64,000 nucleotides of DNA from Ochrobactrum sp. CGA5. Lineage in GTDB: Bacteria > Pseudomonadota > Alphaproteobacteria > Rhizobiales > Rhizobiaceae. Position 1 is the stretch's first letter, and the number at the start of each line of letters is the position of its first letter. Under the pieces are notes generated by a model. That model did not search any database and was not told the DNA's origin. It saw nothing but the letters and a program-made list of their open reading frames with translations. Where the stretch lies: the NCBI RefSeq assembly GCF_006345815.1, contig NZ_VCIG01000005.1:434001-498000 (forward strand), written 5' to 3'. Position numbers and translations under genes: made by a program. Below are positions 56,284 to 64,000 of this stretch, piece after piece.

Positions 56284-56399
56284 GCTTTATTGTGATAGTG
56301 GAAAACAATTCCAAAGACATGAATGCCAGACTGTATAAGATACGAGCGATTAACGTCATTTCAGTCTGACTTCCAGCTATTGATGAGGAGCCGAAAAAC

Positions 56400-57080
56400 G
56401 TGCCCGATTGGCTTCAGCTAATGGTGGAATCTCTGCCTACCCTTCTATGGGCCGGTTTGACCTTCACTATTCCCCTCACACTTTTTTCCTTTGCTTTCGG
56501 ACTGACATTGGGACTATTGACCGCACTTGTGCGTTTGTTTGCACCGCTTTGGCTTTCGTCCGTCGCCCGCTTTTATGTTTGGATATTTCGCGGTACACCG
56601 CTCCTCGTACAGTTGTTCGTGATTTTTTACGGATTGCCAAGCGCAGGCATTTACCTCGACGCATTTCCTGCGGCAGTAATCGGGTTCACGCTCAGCGTCG
56701 GCGCATACAGTTCCGAGATAATTCGGGCAGTCATATCCGCTGTCCCAAAAGGTCAGTGGGAAGCAGCCTACTCCATTGGAATGAGCTGGCGTCAAGCGCT
56801 TGCGCGCACTGTCCTGCCACAAGCGACGCGGACAGCCGTGCCGCCGCTGTCCAACTCTTTCATTTCTCTAGTGAAGGACACATCGCTTGCAGCCGCGATC
56901 ACAGTGCCTGAACTTTTCCAGTCAGCCCAACGTATCGTCGCAACTACTTACGAACCTCTCATCCTCTATATCGAAGCAGCCCTGATCTATCTGGTAATGA
57001 GTTCCGTTCTCTCGACCTTGCAAGTGCGCCTTGAACGGCGCTTCGGACGCTACGGCGGTTCACTGGAGACAAACGCATGA
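56400..57080 (+). CDS. Polar amino-acid ABC transporter permease (TcyL/YecS-like)
   Basis: A 226-residue permease starting with GTG, preceded by GAGGAG. Family features: FYVWIFRGTPLLVQLFVIFYGLPSAGI, GAYSSEIIRAVISAVPKGQWEAAYSIGMSWRQALARTVLPQATRTAVPPLSN and KDTSLAAAITVPELFQSAQRI. It forms a homodimer in the inner membrane. The ATPase gene overlaps its end by four bases. Confidence 0.93.
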   Translation: MPDWLQLMVESLPTLLWAGLTFTIPLTLFSFAFGLTLGLLTALVRLFAPLWLSSVARFYVWIFRGTPLLVQLFVIFYGLPSAGIYLDAFPAAVIGFTLSVGAYSSEIIRAVISAVPKGQWEAAYSIGMSWRQALARTVLPQATRTAVPPLSNSFISLVKDTSLAAAITVPELFQSAQRIVATTYEPLILYIEAALIYLVMSSVLSTLQVRLERRFGRYGGSLETNA

Positions 57081-57838
57081 TCGAGCTTCGGCACATCGTA
57101 AAGCGCTTCGACGACGCTATCATACTCAGCGATATCAACGTTGCGATCGCAGAGGGTACCGTAACTGCTCTGGTTGGGCCGTCTGGAGGCGGCAAGAGTA
57201 CGTTGTTGCGATGCATAAATCTGCTTGAGATTCCCACATCAGGCACTCTTGTTTTGGGCGGACAGAGCCTCAACTTCGAGCCTGACCAGAAGCCTAGCTG
57301 GCAAGCGATCCAGTCAATCCGCCGCCAGACAGGCATGGTATTTCAGAACTTCCAGCTTTTTCCGCATCAAACAGCGATCCAAAATGTGATGGAAGGCCTT
57401 GTTACAGTTCTAAAATGGCCGAAGAACAAAGCAAAAGAACGTGCGATGGAACTGCTAACGAAAGTGGGGATGGCACATAAAGCAGATGCCTGGCCGTCGA
57501 CACTCTCTGGCGGGCAGCAGCAGCGTATCGCGATTGCGCGTGCACTGGCTCCGTCACCGCGAGTACTCTTATGCGATGAGCCTACATCCGCGCTTGACCC
57601 TGAACTTGCATCTGAAGTGGTTGATGTTTTGAGCAAGCTTGCCAAGGAAGGCACGACCATGGTGATCGCCACGCATGATCTGCGGCTCGCATCCAAGATT
57701 GCAAAGAATGTCGTCTTTCTCGAGTCGGGCAATATCGTCGAAACTGGCACTGCACACGAGATTTTTGTACAGCCCAAGCAAGGGCGCACAAAGCAATTCG
57801 TTGCGACAATCAATGCGGCACATACTTACGACATCTAG
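57077..57838 (+). CDS. Polar amino-acid ABC transporter ATP-binding protein (TcyN/YecC-like)
   Basis: A 253-residue ATPase. Walker A GPSGGGKST is at 34-42, Q-loop MVFQNFQLFPHQTAIQNV, signature LSGGQQQRIAIARALAPSP and Walker B VLLCDEPTSALDPEL. These are the standard forms of the polar amino-acid uptake family. It completes the cystine-type importer and is closed by a hairpin. Confidence 0.93.
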   Translation: MIELRHIVKRFDDAIILSDINVAIAEGTVTALVGPSGGGKSTLLRCINLLEIPTSGTLVLGGQSLNFEPDQKPSWQAIQSIRRQTGMVFQNFQLFPHQTAIQNVMEGLVTVLKWPKNKAKERAMELLTKVGMAHKADAWPSTLSGGQQQRIAIARALAPSPRVLLCDEPTSALDPELASEVVDVLSKLAKEGTTMVIATHDLRLASKIAKNVVFLESGNIVETGTAHEIFVQPKQGRTKQFVATINAAHTYDI

Positions 57839-57860
57839 ACCCGGACATGTCGACGCCGTA

Positions 57861-57887
57861 AGGGCTTTCGCCACCAGCGAAAGCCCT
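57861..57887 (+). terminator. Hairpin after the amino-acid importer operon
   Basis: AGGGCTTTCGC, loop CACCA and GCGAAAGCCCT form a perfect 11-bp stem 22 bases after the stop. It is followed by GC-rich sequence rather than T bases, so efficiency is uncertain. Confidence 0.65.
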
Positions 57888-58058
57888 CGGGCGCGCCGTT
57901 GCCTCAAATTTCTTAGGTGCATTCAAAATTTTCGGCGGCTCTTAGCAGCCTGCCCCTTGGTAAAACAGAAAACCACTGTTACATTATGCATAACGTAGAA
58001 ATTGAAGCGCCTTGCTTGCGTCCTGACAGGTTCGCGCGGCGCCATAAGGACAAAAACC

Positions 58059-59603
58059 TTGAAGAACCCCGACGAGCGCACCGCCGAAATGGTGCACCAA
58101 GGGGCGTCTGGCGGACAATCGGGCCACTCGCAAACCCGGAATCCGTCTGATAACGGCAAGCGCAGATCGCGAAAAAAAGCCGTTACAGATATCGGTAATG
58201 CCCGCAGTGCATCCGATTCAGGACGCTCAGTATCGCAAAACGAGACCGAAGGCACGAATTCGCAGAGCCAGCGCAAACGTTCGCGTCGGCGTCGGCGTGG
58301 CAAGTCAGTACCCGGCATCGAGTCTTCCGCCCCCAAGCCCACCACGACTGAAGCAGAAAACAACCAGTCGCGATTCCCCGGAAAAATTTCGAATCGTCGT
58401 CGCCGCGCGCGCAAGAAGAAGCAGGCACGGCAGCAGAGCGGGCAAACACCTCCCGCAGTCGAAACAACAGCAAAGGCTCAGCTCAACGTTCCGCGCGCTG
58501 ATAGCCCACATGCTTCGGCTCAGAACAAGCGTAAGAGCGGCAGCGGCTCGGCATTCAGGGCCATTAACGGTGCACAATCCGAAAAGAGTGATGCTCCGCT
58601 TTATGCAGCTTTGGACCTTGGCACGAATAATTGCCGTTTGCTGGTAGCGTCTCCGACGAGACCAGGCCAATTCCGCGTTGTAGATGCCTTTTCGCGCATC
58701 GTACGGTTGGGAGAAGGTTTGAGTGCTACTGGCCGACTTAGCGACAATGCGATGGATCGCGCTGTCGAAGCATTGAAGATTTGCCGTGATAAGCTGGCGG
58801 GCAAAAAAATCAGAGGTTCGCGACTGATAGCCACAGAAGCCTGCCGTTCGGCCTCGAATGGCGAAGCATTTTTAGCAAGAGTGCTAGCGGAAACCGGCCT
58901 TGAGCTGGAGATCGTAGATCGGCAGACGGAAGCCCGGCTTGCCGTCTCAGGCTGCGGAACGCTGGTTACCCGCGAGACGGATGCTGTCGTGCTGTTCGAT
59001 ATTGGCGGCGGCTCTTCTGAAATTGCACTCATTGATGTTTCCCGCCGCCGGTCTCCGCGGCTGGCAGAACATATCATGGCCTGGACATCTCTGCCAGTTG
59101 GAGTTGTGACATTGGCGGAACGCTTCGGCGGACGTATCGTGACGCAGGAAAGCTTCGATTCGATGGTTTCCCATGTAACAGATCTGCTTGCGCAATTTGC
59201 TGAGCGTCAGTGTCTTGGAAGTCTTACCGCAAGCCCGCGGTTCCATTTGCTGGGCACCTCGGGAACGGTGACCACGCTGGCGGGGATTCATCTTGGTCTA
59301 GATCGTTACGATCGACGTAGGGTCGATGGTATGTGGATGGGAGCCGACGACGTGACGCAGATGACCAACCGTCTTTTATCGTGGGACTTCGACGCGCGGG
59401 TAGCAAACCCCTGCATTGGTGCAGACCGTGCCGATCTGGTACTGGCGGGCTGTGCTATCCTTGATGCGATACGCAAGGTATGGCCCAGCGAAAAGCTACT
59501 CGTTGCAGATCGTGGTCTGCGTGAAGGCATTTTGACCGAACTGATGTCGCGTGACGGCGCATGGCGTCACAATCGCGCGACAGGCGCTAGAAACAGGCAC
59601 TGA
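58059..59603 (+). CDS. Ppx/GppA-family phosphatase with basic N-terminal extension
   Basis: A 514-residue protein. TTG 58059 is preferred because AAGGA stands eight bases upstream; another TTG at 58002 would add 19 residues. Residues 1-180 are low-complexity, rich in S, Q, N, R and K, with two strongly basic clusters ([11 protein letters not shown] and [10 protein letters not shown]). From residue 184 the ASKHA-type core begins: [14 protein letters not shown], then [14 protein letters not shown] with D314, and [12 protein letters not shown]. Members hydrolyse polyphosphate or pppGpp. The C-terminal HD-type domain of long Ppx is missing, as in short GppA-like proteins. It is two bases upstream of rlmE. 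Confidence 0.87.
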   Translation: MKNPDERTAEMVHQGASGGQSGHSQTRNPSDNGKRRSRKKAVTDIGNARSASDSGRSVSQNETEGTNSQSQRKRSRRRRRGKSVPGIESSAPKPTTTEAENNQSRFPGKISNRRRRARKKKQARQQSGQTPPAVETTAKAQLNVPRADSPHASAQNKRKSGSGSAFRAINGAQSEKSDAPLYAALDLGTNNCRLLVASPTRPGQFRVVDAFSRIVRLGEGLSATGRLSDNAMDRAVEALKICRDKLAGKKIRGSRLIATEACRSASNGEAFLARVLAETGLELEIVDRQTEARLAVSGCGTLVTRETDAVVLFDIGGGSSEIALIDVSRRRSPRLAEHIMAWTSLPVGVVTLAERFGGRIVTQESFDSMVSHVTDLLAQFAERQCLGSLTASPRFHLLGTSGTVTTLAGIHLGLDRYDRRRVDGMWMGADDVTQMTNRLLSWDFDARVANPCIGADRADLVLAGCAILDAIRKVWPSEKLLVADRGLREGILTELMSRDGAWRHNRATGARNRH

Positions 59604-59605
59604 CA

Positions 59606-60328
59606 ATGAGCAAGGCAGGCGGAAGCAAAGGCGGAGTAAAAACTGGCGGTCGCGGTGGCGCGGGTTCCAGCAATCTTCAGGTACGCGTGAAGAAGAAAGC
59701 AGGCACGATCAAGGAATCGTCTCGCCGCTGGCTTCAGCGTCACCTTAACGACCCTTACGTTCATAAATCCAAACAGGACGGATACCGTTCGCGCGCAGCT
59801 TATAAGCTCATTGAAATCAATGATCGTTATGATCTGCTCAAGAAGGGCCAGAAAATCATTGATCTTGGTGCTGCGCCAGGCGGCTGGTCGCAGATCGCCG
59901 CCAAGATCGTGGGGTCAACCGACGAGAACCCGCATGTTGTGGGTATTGACTATCTACATGTCGATCCCCTGCCCGGTGTTATCCTCCTGGAGATGGACTT
60001 CCTTGATGATGAGGCTCCGCAAAAGCTGATGGACGCGCTCGGCGACAAACCGGATCTCGTCATTTCAGATATGGCCGCACCAACCACCGGTCATCGCCGT
60101 ACTGACCACTTGCGTACCGTGCATCTTTGCGAAGTGGCTGCTGATTTTGCTATTTCGGTTCTGAAGCCAGGCGGACATTTTCTCACCAAGACTTTTCAGG
60201 GCGGCACCGAAAATGAACTCCTAGCACTGCTCAAACAGAAATTCCGCTCAGTGCATCATGTAAAGCCGCCAGCATCCCGCGCCGAATCCGTCGAGCTGTA
60301 TCTGCTCGCCCGCGATTTTAAAGGCTAG
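59606..60328 (+). CDS. rlmE: 23S rRNA 2'-O-ribose U2552 methyltransferase RlmE
   Basis: A 240-residue SAM-dependent methyltransferase (FtsJ/RrmJ family). The K-D-K-E tetrad is intact: K67 (RAAYKLIEI), D155 ([10 protein letters not shown]), K195 (TKTFQGG) and E230 (SVELYLL). SAM motif I is [11 protein letters not shown] at 86-96. The N-terminal 35 residues are a glycine- and lysine-rich extension common in alphaproteobacterial RlmE. It modifies the A loop of the large ribosomal subunit. The ATG is two bases after the Ppx/GppA stop, so the pair is co-translated. The MFS gene converges with a three-base gap. Confidence 0.94.
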   Translation: MSKAGGSKGGVKTGGRGGAGSSNLQVRVKKKAGTIKESSRRWLQRHLNDPYVHKSKQDGYRSRAAYKLIEINDRYDLLKKGQKIIDLGAAPGGWSQIAAKIVGSTDENPHVVGIDYLHVDPLPGVILLEMDFLDDEAPQKLMDALGDKPDLVISDMAAPTTGHRRTDHLRTVHLCEVAADFAISVLKPGGHFLTKTFQGGTENELLALLKQKFRSVHHVKPPASRAESVELYLLARDFKG

Positions 60329-60331
60329 CGT

Positions 60332-61786
60332 CTATTTTCCAGCAACGGCGCGCGCATCTTCGACAGTTTCGCGCTGCTTGTTGTGGTGTTTATCGACAGT
60401 CGGCGCAGCAAGTTCCTTGCCCGCATTCGGTGCAAGCTGTGCAAGCCAGAGGCAAGCCATTGCAGAAATCGCAGCAACTACAAAGAAACCGATATGGAAA
60501 TCCACCAGTTCAAGATGAGCCCCGCGCAGCGACGAACTGATTTCCAAGATACCGCCTGCCAGTGCTACGCCGATAGCAATGGAAACCTGTTGAGCAACAG
60601 CAGTAATAGGTGTTGCCTGGCTTGTCTTCTCACCCGGTATTTCGGCGAAAGCCAATGCGTTGACACCGGTGAAGAACAATGAACGCGCAAAACCTCCCAC
60701 CAGCAAAAAGCCGATGATGATCCAATAAGGAGTTGTCGGCGTGAACAGACCATTCATGGCAATGAAGCAGGCTGAGATCAAAGAGCCCACAATCAAAGTG
60801 GGCCGGAACCCAAAACGGACAAAAATACGCTTTGCTCCGAATTTCATGCTGATAGCGCCAATTGCCGACACAAAGGTTATCATACCGGACTGAAACGGTG
60901 TCAGACCGAAACCAAGCTGGAACATTAAAGGCAACAGGAACGGAGTCGCGCCAATCCCGAACCGGAAAATACTTCCACCAATAACGGCAGAACGAAATAC
61001 GTGGTTATCGAAAAGCTTGAGATTCAGCAGAGGATCATCAACCCTTTTCGCGTGCTGAAGATAGAGAACCGTACATACAGTTCCGATTGCAAGAGTTGTA
61101 AAGCCAACCACAGGCGGTAGGGCTGGCAGACTGACGACGGACAACCCGAAGACAACGCCCGACATTGCTATTCCAGACAGAAAGAAACCAATCCAGTCGA
61201 GGCGCTTTACGATACGCTCGTCTGTATCGGGCAGAAACCGTGTCGCAAACCAGATACCGAGGAACCCGATTGGCACGTTAATCAAGAATATCCAATGCCA
61301 AGTCAGAAAGGTTGTGATGAAACCGCCAACAAGCGGACCGATCAGAGGACCGACCATAGCCGGGACCGTCAGCCAAGCCATGGCTGAAACGAGCTCACTG
61401 CGCGGGGTTGAACGAATAAGCACGAGACGGCCAACGGGCGTCATCATCGCACCACCCATGCCTTGCAAAAAACGTGCAACAACAAAAGCACTCAATGAAT
61501 TCGACGCAGCACAGGCGACAGAGCCAACCACGAATACGGCTATTGCGGCCCGGAAGACATTTTTGGCACCGAAGCGATCCGCCATCCAGCCACTGACAGG
61601 AATGAAAACCGCGAGCGCCACAAGATAGGCCGTTAGCGCCAGTTTAAGGGCAATGGGGCTTGTGCCGATCTCGGCAGCGATAGCGGGAAGCGAAGTCGAG
61701 ATGACATTCGAATCCATCTGCTCCATGAAAAGGGCAATGGCCAATACAAGGGGAATGATGCGATTCACAGTGATATTCCGAAACAA
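60332..61786 (-). CDS. MFS multidrug exporter, DHA2-like
   Basis: A 484-residue inner-membrane protein with about 13-14 helices. It begins with LVLAIALFMEQMDSNVISTSLPAIAAEIG, has motif A GWMADRFGAKNVFR and the antiporter motif C region MVGPLIGPLVGGFIT, both typical of drug:H+ antiporters. The aspartate and glutamate/glutamine in helix 1 (EQMD) match the DHA2 pattern. The C-terminal 30 residues are cytoplasmic and charged. Substrate unknown. The upstream 285-base gap shared with a divergent 33-residue peptide carries phased repeats. Confidence 0.87.
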   Translation of the reverse strand: MFRNITVNRIIPLVLAIALFMEQMDSNVISTSLPAIAAEIGTSPIALKLALTAYLVALAVFIPVSGWMADRFGAKNVFRAAIAVFVVGSVACAASNSLSAFVVARFLQGMGGAMMTPVGRLVLIRSTPRSELVSAMAWLTVPAMVGPLIGPLVGGFITTFLTWHWIFLINVPIGFLGIWFATRFLPDTDERIVKRLDWIGFFLSGIAMSGVVFGLSVVSLPALPPVVGFTTLAIGTVCTVLYLQHAKRVDDPLLNLKLFDNHVFRSAVIGGSIFRFGIGATPFLLPLMFQLGFGLTPFQSGMITFVSAIGAISMKFGAKRIFVRFGFRPTLIVGSLISACFIAMNGLFTPTTPYWIIIGFLLVGGFARSLFFTGVNALAFAEIPGEKTSQATPITAVAQQVSIAIGVALAGGILEISSSLRGAHLELVDFHIGFFVVAAISAMACLWLAQLAPNAGKELAAPTVDKHHNKQRETVEDARAVAGK

Positions 61787-61990
61787 CGGATATGAAAGAG
61801 CCGGTGGATCCTATGTAGCGCCAAACCAAGTATTGCTAGTCGGAACAGTGTCACATTGCGGTGAATGTGCGATAAAATCATCTATTTCTAGTAGCTTGTG
61901 AAACAGCGGCCTACCCGCCGCTAGGAAAAACTCGCTTCTCACGCCAGATTTCAGTCGTTCACATTTGCGTAAATCGGGGTTGCGCTTCCC

Positions 61991-62015
61991 GTAACAGCTT
62001 GTTACATTTCGTTAC
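61991..62015. promoter_or_regulatory. Three GTAAC/GTTAC half-sites in 10-bp phase
   Basis: GTAAC-N5-GTTAC-N5-GTTAC spans 25 bases with each half-site starting exactly ten bases after the last. On the minus strand it includes GTAAC-N5-GTAAC, the tandem form bound by OmpR/PhoB-type response regulators such as CpxR. It is 57 bases before the small peptide gene and about 205 bases before the MFS start. Confidence 0.5.
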
Positions 62016-62071
62016 AGTTTCACGAAGCTTCGAACCGGGTGGGGGGCCGCTCCGGTTCAAGGAGGTAGGAA

Positions 62072-62173
62072 ATGAATGATATTACAAGAACCGCCATCAT
62101 CTACGGGATGATGATCATTTCACTCAACACTGCGCTGGCAGTCGGCCTTCTGGGGCTTGATTTCCTGCGTTAA
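62072..62173 (+). CDS. Small membrane peptide (33 residues)
   Basis: A 33-codon frame beginning MNDITRTAIIYGMMIISLNT and ending ALAVGLLGLDFLR. Most of it is one membrane helix with a charged end on each side. It has the strongest ribosome site in the area, GGAGG seven to eleven bases before ATG, and a 16-bp terminator after it, so it is very likely a real autonomous gene. I do not recognise a family. A possible direct regulator site lies upstream. Confidence 0.65.
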   Translation: MNDITRTAIIYGMMIISLNTALAVGLLGLDFLR

Positions 62174-62216
62174 AGTGCGCCCTAGATAGACTTTTTGCCC
62201 TCCAGGCAGATATGAG

Positions 62217-62252
62217 AAAGAGCGCTTCCAATAATAATTGGAAGCGCTCTTT
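62217..62252. terminator. Strong bidirectional terminator
   Basis: A 16-bp perfect stem around an AATA loop: its left arm contains GAGCGCTTCCAAT and its right arm ends in TTTT. It follows the small-peptide gene and faces the stop of the convergent sugar ABC ATPase. Confidence 0.88.
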
Positions 62253-62273
62253 TCGTTTCAGGCGGCCATGCGA

Positions 62274-63389
62274 TCAGAGGATCCTTCCCTCGCTGCTGGG
62301 ATCAAAGAAAACCGATTTATCGAGGTTGAATGCAAGCCGGGCTGGCTGTCCTGCGGTGATGCGAGCATCTGCACGCAGGCGCGCCACGACATGCTTGCCG
62401 CTCAGACGTGTGACGGCAAATGTGTCCGACCCCGCTGGCTCGACAACATCAATCATACAATCGCCTTCCACGATCGCATTGGCATTACGATCGGCCCCGT
62501 CCAAATCGGTGAGTGCTTCCGGGCGAATACCGAAGACAATATCCTTGCCTTCATACGCACCTAACCCTTCAGGCGCCACCTTCAATGCTAGTTTCAGCGG
62601 CTCAGCTTCGACGCGCTCAAGTTGAATTGCATAGCCCGCTCCGTTCTTTTCGACCCGGGCAGTCAGCAGATTCATTGCCGGTGATCCCATGAAGTCAGCG
62701 ACAAACATGTTGGCCGGATTGTTGTAAATTTCGGCTGGCGTTCCGAATTGTTGCAAAACTCCGTCTTTCAAAACGGCGATCTTGGTTGCCAGCGTCATCG
62801 CCTCGATCTGGTCATGCGTTACATAAACGATAGTGGTTTTCATTCGGCTGTGTAGCCGTTTAATCTCGGTGCGCATGTCGACACGCAGCTTGGCATCAAG
62901 ATTGGAGAGCGGTTCGTCAAACAGAAAGACCTGAGGATTCCGCACCAGCGCGCGCCCCATCGCCACTCGTTGGCGCTGACCACCGGAAAGCTGGCTTGGC
63001 TTACGGTCCAGTAAGTGGCCAATCTGCAGAATATCGGCTACTTCCTGAATAGCCTTGTCGCGTTCCGCCTTCGGGACCTTACGAATTTCCATTCCGAAAG
63101 CGATATTCCCGGCAACCGTCATGTTCGGATAGAGCGCATAGGACTGGAAGACCATTGCGATATCTCGCTGAGACGGATGAAGGCCGGAAACCGACTTGCC
63201 GTTGATGGCAATGTCGCCAGAGGTGATCGGCTCAAGCCCGGCGATAGTGTTCAACAACGTCGATTTACCACAACCCGACGGGCCAACCAGAACGAGAAAG
63301 CCCCCCTCGTCGATTTCGATATTGATATCCTTCAAAACCGAAACATTGCCGTAGGACTTGTAGAGATCAGCTATTTTTAGAAAAGACAT
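62274..63389 (-). CDS. Sugar ABC transporter ATP-binding protein (MalK/UgpC type)
   Basis: A 371-residue ATPase. ATG 63389 follows AAGGGAT; an ATG eight codons upstream lies before that site. Walker A GPSGCGKST is near residue 38, signature [15 protein letters not shown], Walker B FLFDEPLSNLDAKLR and the H-loop YVTHDQIEAM. The C-terminal TOBE/OB domain (about 240-371) with VFGIRPEAL is the CUT1 type. It energises import of an oligosaccharide or glycoside through the permease encoded upstream. Confidence 0.93.
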   Translation of the reverse strand: MSFLKIADLYKSYGNVSVLKDINIEIDEGGFLVLVGPSGCGKSTLLNTIAGLEPITSGDIAINGKSVSGLHPSQRDIAMVFQSYALYPNMTVAGNIAFGMEIRKVPKAERDKAIQEVADILQIGHLLDRKPSQLSGGQRQRVAMGRALVRNPQVFLFDEPLSNLDAKLRVDMRTEIKRLHSRMKTTIVYVTHDQIEAMTLATKIAVLKDGVLQQFGTPAEIYNNPANMFVADFMGSPAMNLLTARVEKNGAGYAIQLERVEAEPLKLALKVAPEGLGAYEGKDIVFGIRPEALTDLDGADRNANAIVEGDCMIDVVEPAGSDTFAVTRLSGKHVVARLRADARITAGQPARLAFNLDKSVFFDPSSEGRIL

Positions 63390-63396
63390 GTGCAAC

Positions 63397-64000
63397 TTAT
63401 CCCTTAACGGCACCTGACATCAGACCACGCACGAAATAGCGACCGGACACGATGTAAACGATTAGCGTCGGCAGAGCTGCCAGAATGGCTGCTGCGAAGT
63501 GGACATTGTACTCTTTGACGCCTGTGGAAGAAGAAACCAGATTGTTGAGCGCCACCGTCATCGGTGTTGAATTCGCGCCCGAGAAGGAAGCGCCGAACAG
63601 AAAGTCGTTCCAGATATTGGTGAACTGCCAGATCACGGACACAACTATGATCGGCCCTGACGATGGCAGCAAAATACGCCAGAATATTTGGAAGAAGCTT
63701 GCTCCGTCGATCTGTGCAGCCCGAACCAGTTCCGTCGGGAAGGCTTCATAATAATTGCGGAAATAGAGTGTCGTGAATCCTATGCCGTAAACCACGTGCA
63801 CGAGGATCAGCCCCCAGATCGTGCCGGCAATCCCCAGAAAACCAAGAACGCGCGCCATTGGAATGAGTACGATCTGGAACGGAATAAAGCACGACAGAAG
63901 CAACAGACCGAAAAAGATGTTTGACCCACGGAAACGCCATTTGGTCAGCACATACCCATTCAGCGCGCCGACAATGGTCGAGATTACAACAGCCGGAACG
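63397..64000 (-). CDS. Sugar ABC transporter permease, MalG type (5' end cut by window edge)
   Basis: The frame stays open to the window end, where it reads VPAVVISTIVGALNGYVLTKWRFRGSN; 200 codons are visible. The MalG-family EAA loop is ELVRAAQIDGASFFQIFWRILLPSSGPI, and the C-terminus YIVSGRYFVRGLMSGAVKG is the usual ending. It is the second permease of a CUT1 importer; the partner permease and the binding protein should lie beyond the edge. The ATPase start is seven bases after its stop. Confidence 0.92.
   Translation of the reverse strand, partial: VPAVVISTIVGALNGYVLTKWRFRGSNIFFGLLLLSCFIPFQIVLIPMARVLGFLGIAGTIWGLILVHVVYGIGFTTLYFRNYYEAFPTELVRAAQIDGASFFQIFWRILLPSSGPIIVVSVIWQFTNIWNDFLFGASFSGANSTPMTVALNNLVSSSTGVKEYNVHFAAAILAALPTLIVYIVSGRYFVRGLMSGAVKG

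Overview
The window reads as an alphaproteobacterial chromosome segment, most likely from the Brucella/Ochrobactrum group (Brucellaceae, Hyphomicrobiales). This rests on the type of protein families present (DUF1127, DUF2938 and DUF3775 proteins, several peptide ABC importers, a TRAP sugar-acid locus, a possible Irr-type iron box) and on the base composition. The assignment is an inference from family content; no 16S rRNA or other marker gene is present. No rRNA, tRNA, CRISPR array, insertion sequence or phage gene was found.

Layout. (1) 1-9.2 kb: a sugar-acid locus. A GntR/FCD repressor (cut by the window edge) and an FAD-linked 2-hydroxyacid dehydrogenase are divergent from a DenD-like dehydrogenase, a beta-hydroxyacid dehydrogenase, a decayed enolase-superfamily dehydratase, an FAH-family 2-keto-3-deoxy-acid dehydratase and a complete TRAP transporter. 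(2) 9.2-13.7 kb, minus strand: TIM-barrel isomerase, cytidine-deaminase-fold deaminase, NCS2 purine permease, DUF2938 membrane protein and a 45-residue DUF1127 protein. (3) 13.9-17.1 kb: EamA transporter, class-IV aminotransferase, TSUP permease and a wrecked flavoprotein dehydrogenase. (4) 17.3-25.9 kb: a complete kdp potassium system, kdpFABCDE, with two extra tiny membrane ORFs, followed by a DUF3775 protein. (5) 26.0-34.7 kb: an aldehyde dehydrogenase, then a minus-strand operon of an amidohydrolase plus a five-part peptide ABC importer. (6) 35.0-43.8 kb: a LysR-HTH/TrpD2-like fusion regulator divergent from a siderophore operon (TonB receptor, periplasmic esterase, binding protein, two permeases, ATPase). 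(7) 43.8-55.2 kb: a MarR-headed operon encoding a peptide ABC importer and an M14 zinc peptidase, divergent from a single-chain 5-oxoprolinase. (8) 55.4-64 kb: a polar amino-acid (cystine-like) ABC importer, a Ppx/GppA phosphatase with a basic N-terminal extension coupled to rlmE, an MFS exporter, a 33-residue membrane peptide and the start of a sugar ABC importer cut by the window edge.

How it works together. The region is dominated by uptake and catabolism of small organic nutrients, with each module carrying its own regulator: GntR for sugar acids, KdpDE for potassium, an iron-type box for the siderophore operon, MarR for the peptide/5-oxoproline module. The most distinctive points are the MarR-controlled peptide importer + M14 peptidase + 5-oxoprolinase gene set; the LysR-TrpD2 fusion; a near-identical 13-bp palindrome at two promoters of the sugar-acid locus; a stem-loop separating the Shine-Dalgarno sequence from the start codon of the siderophore receptor; and the extra small membrane proteins in kdp.
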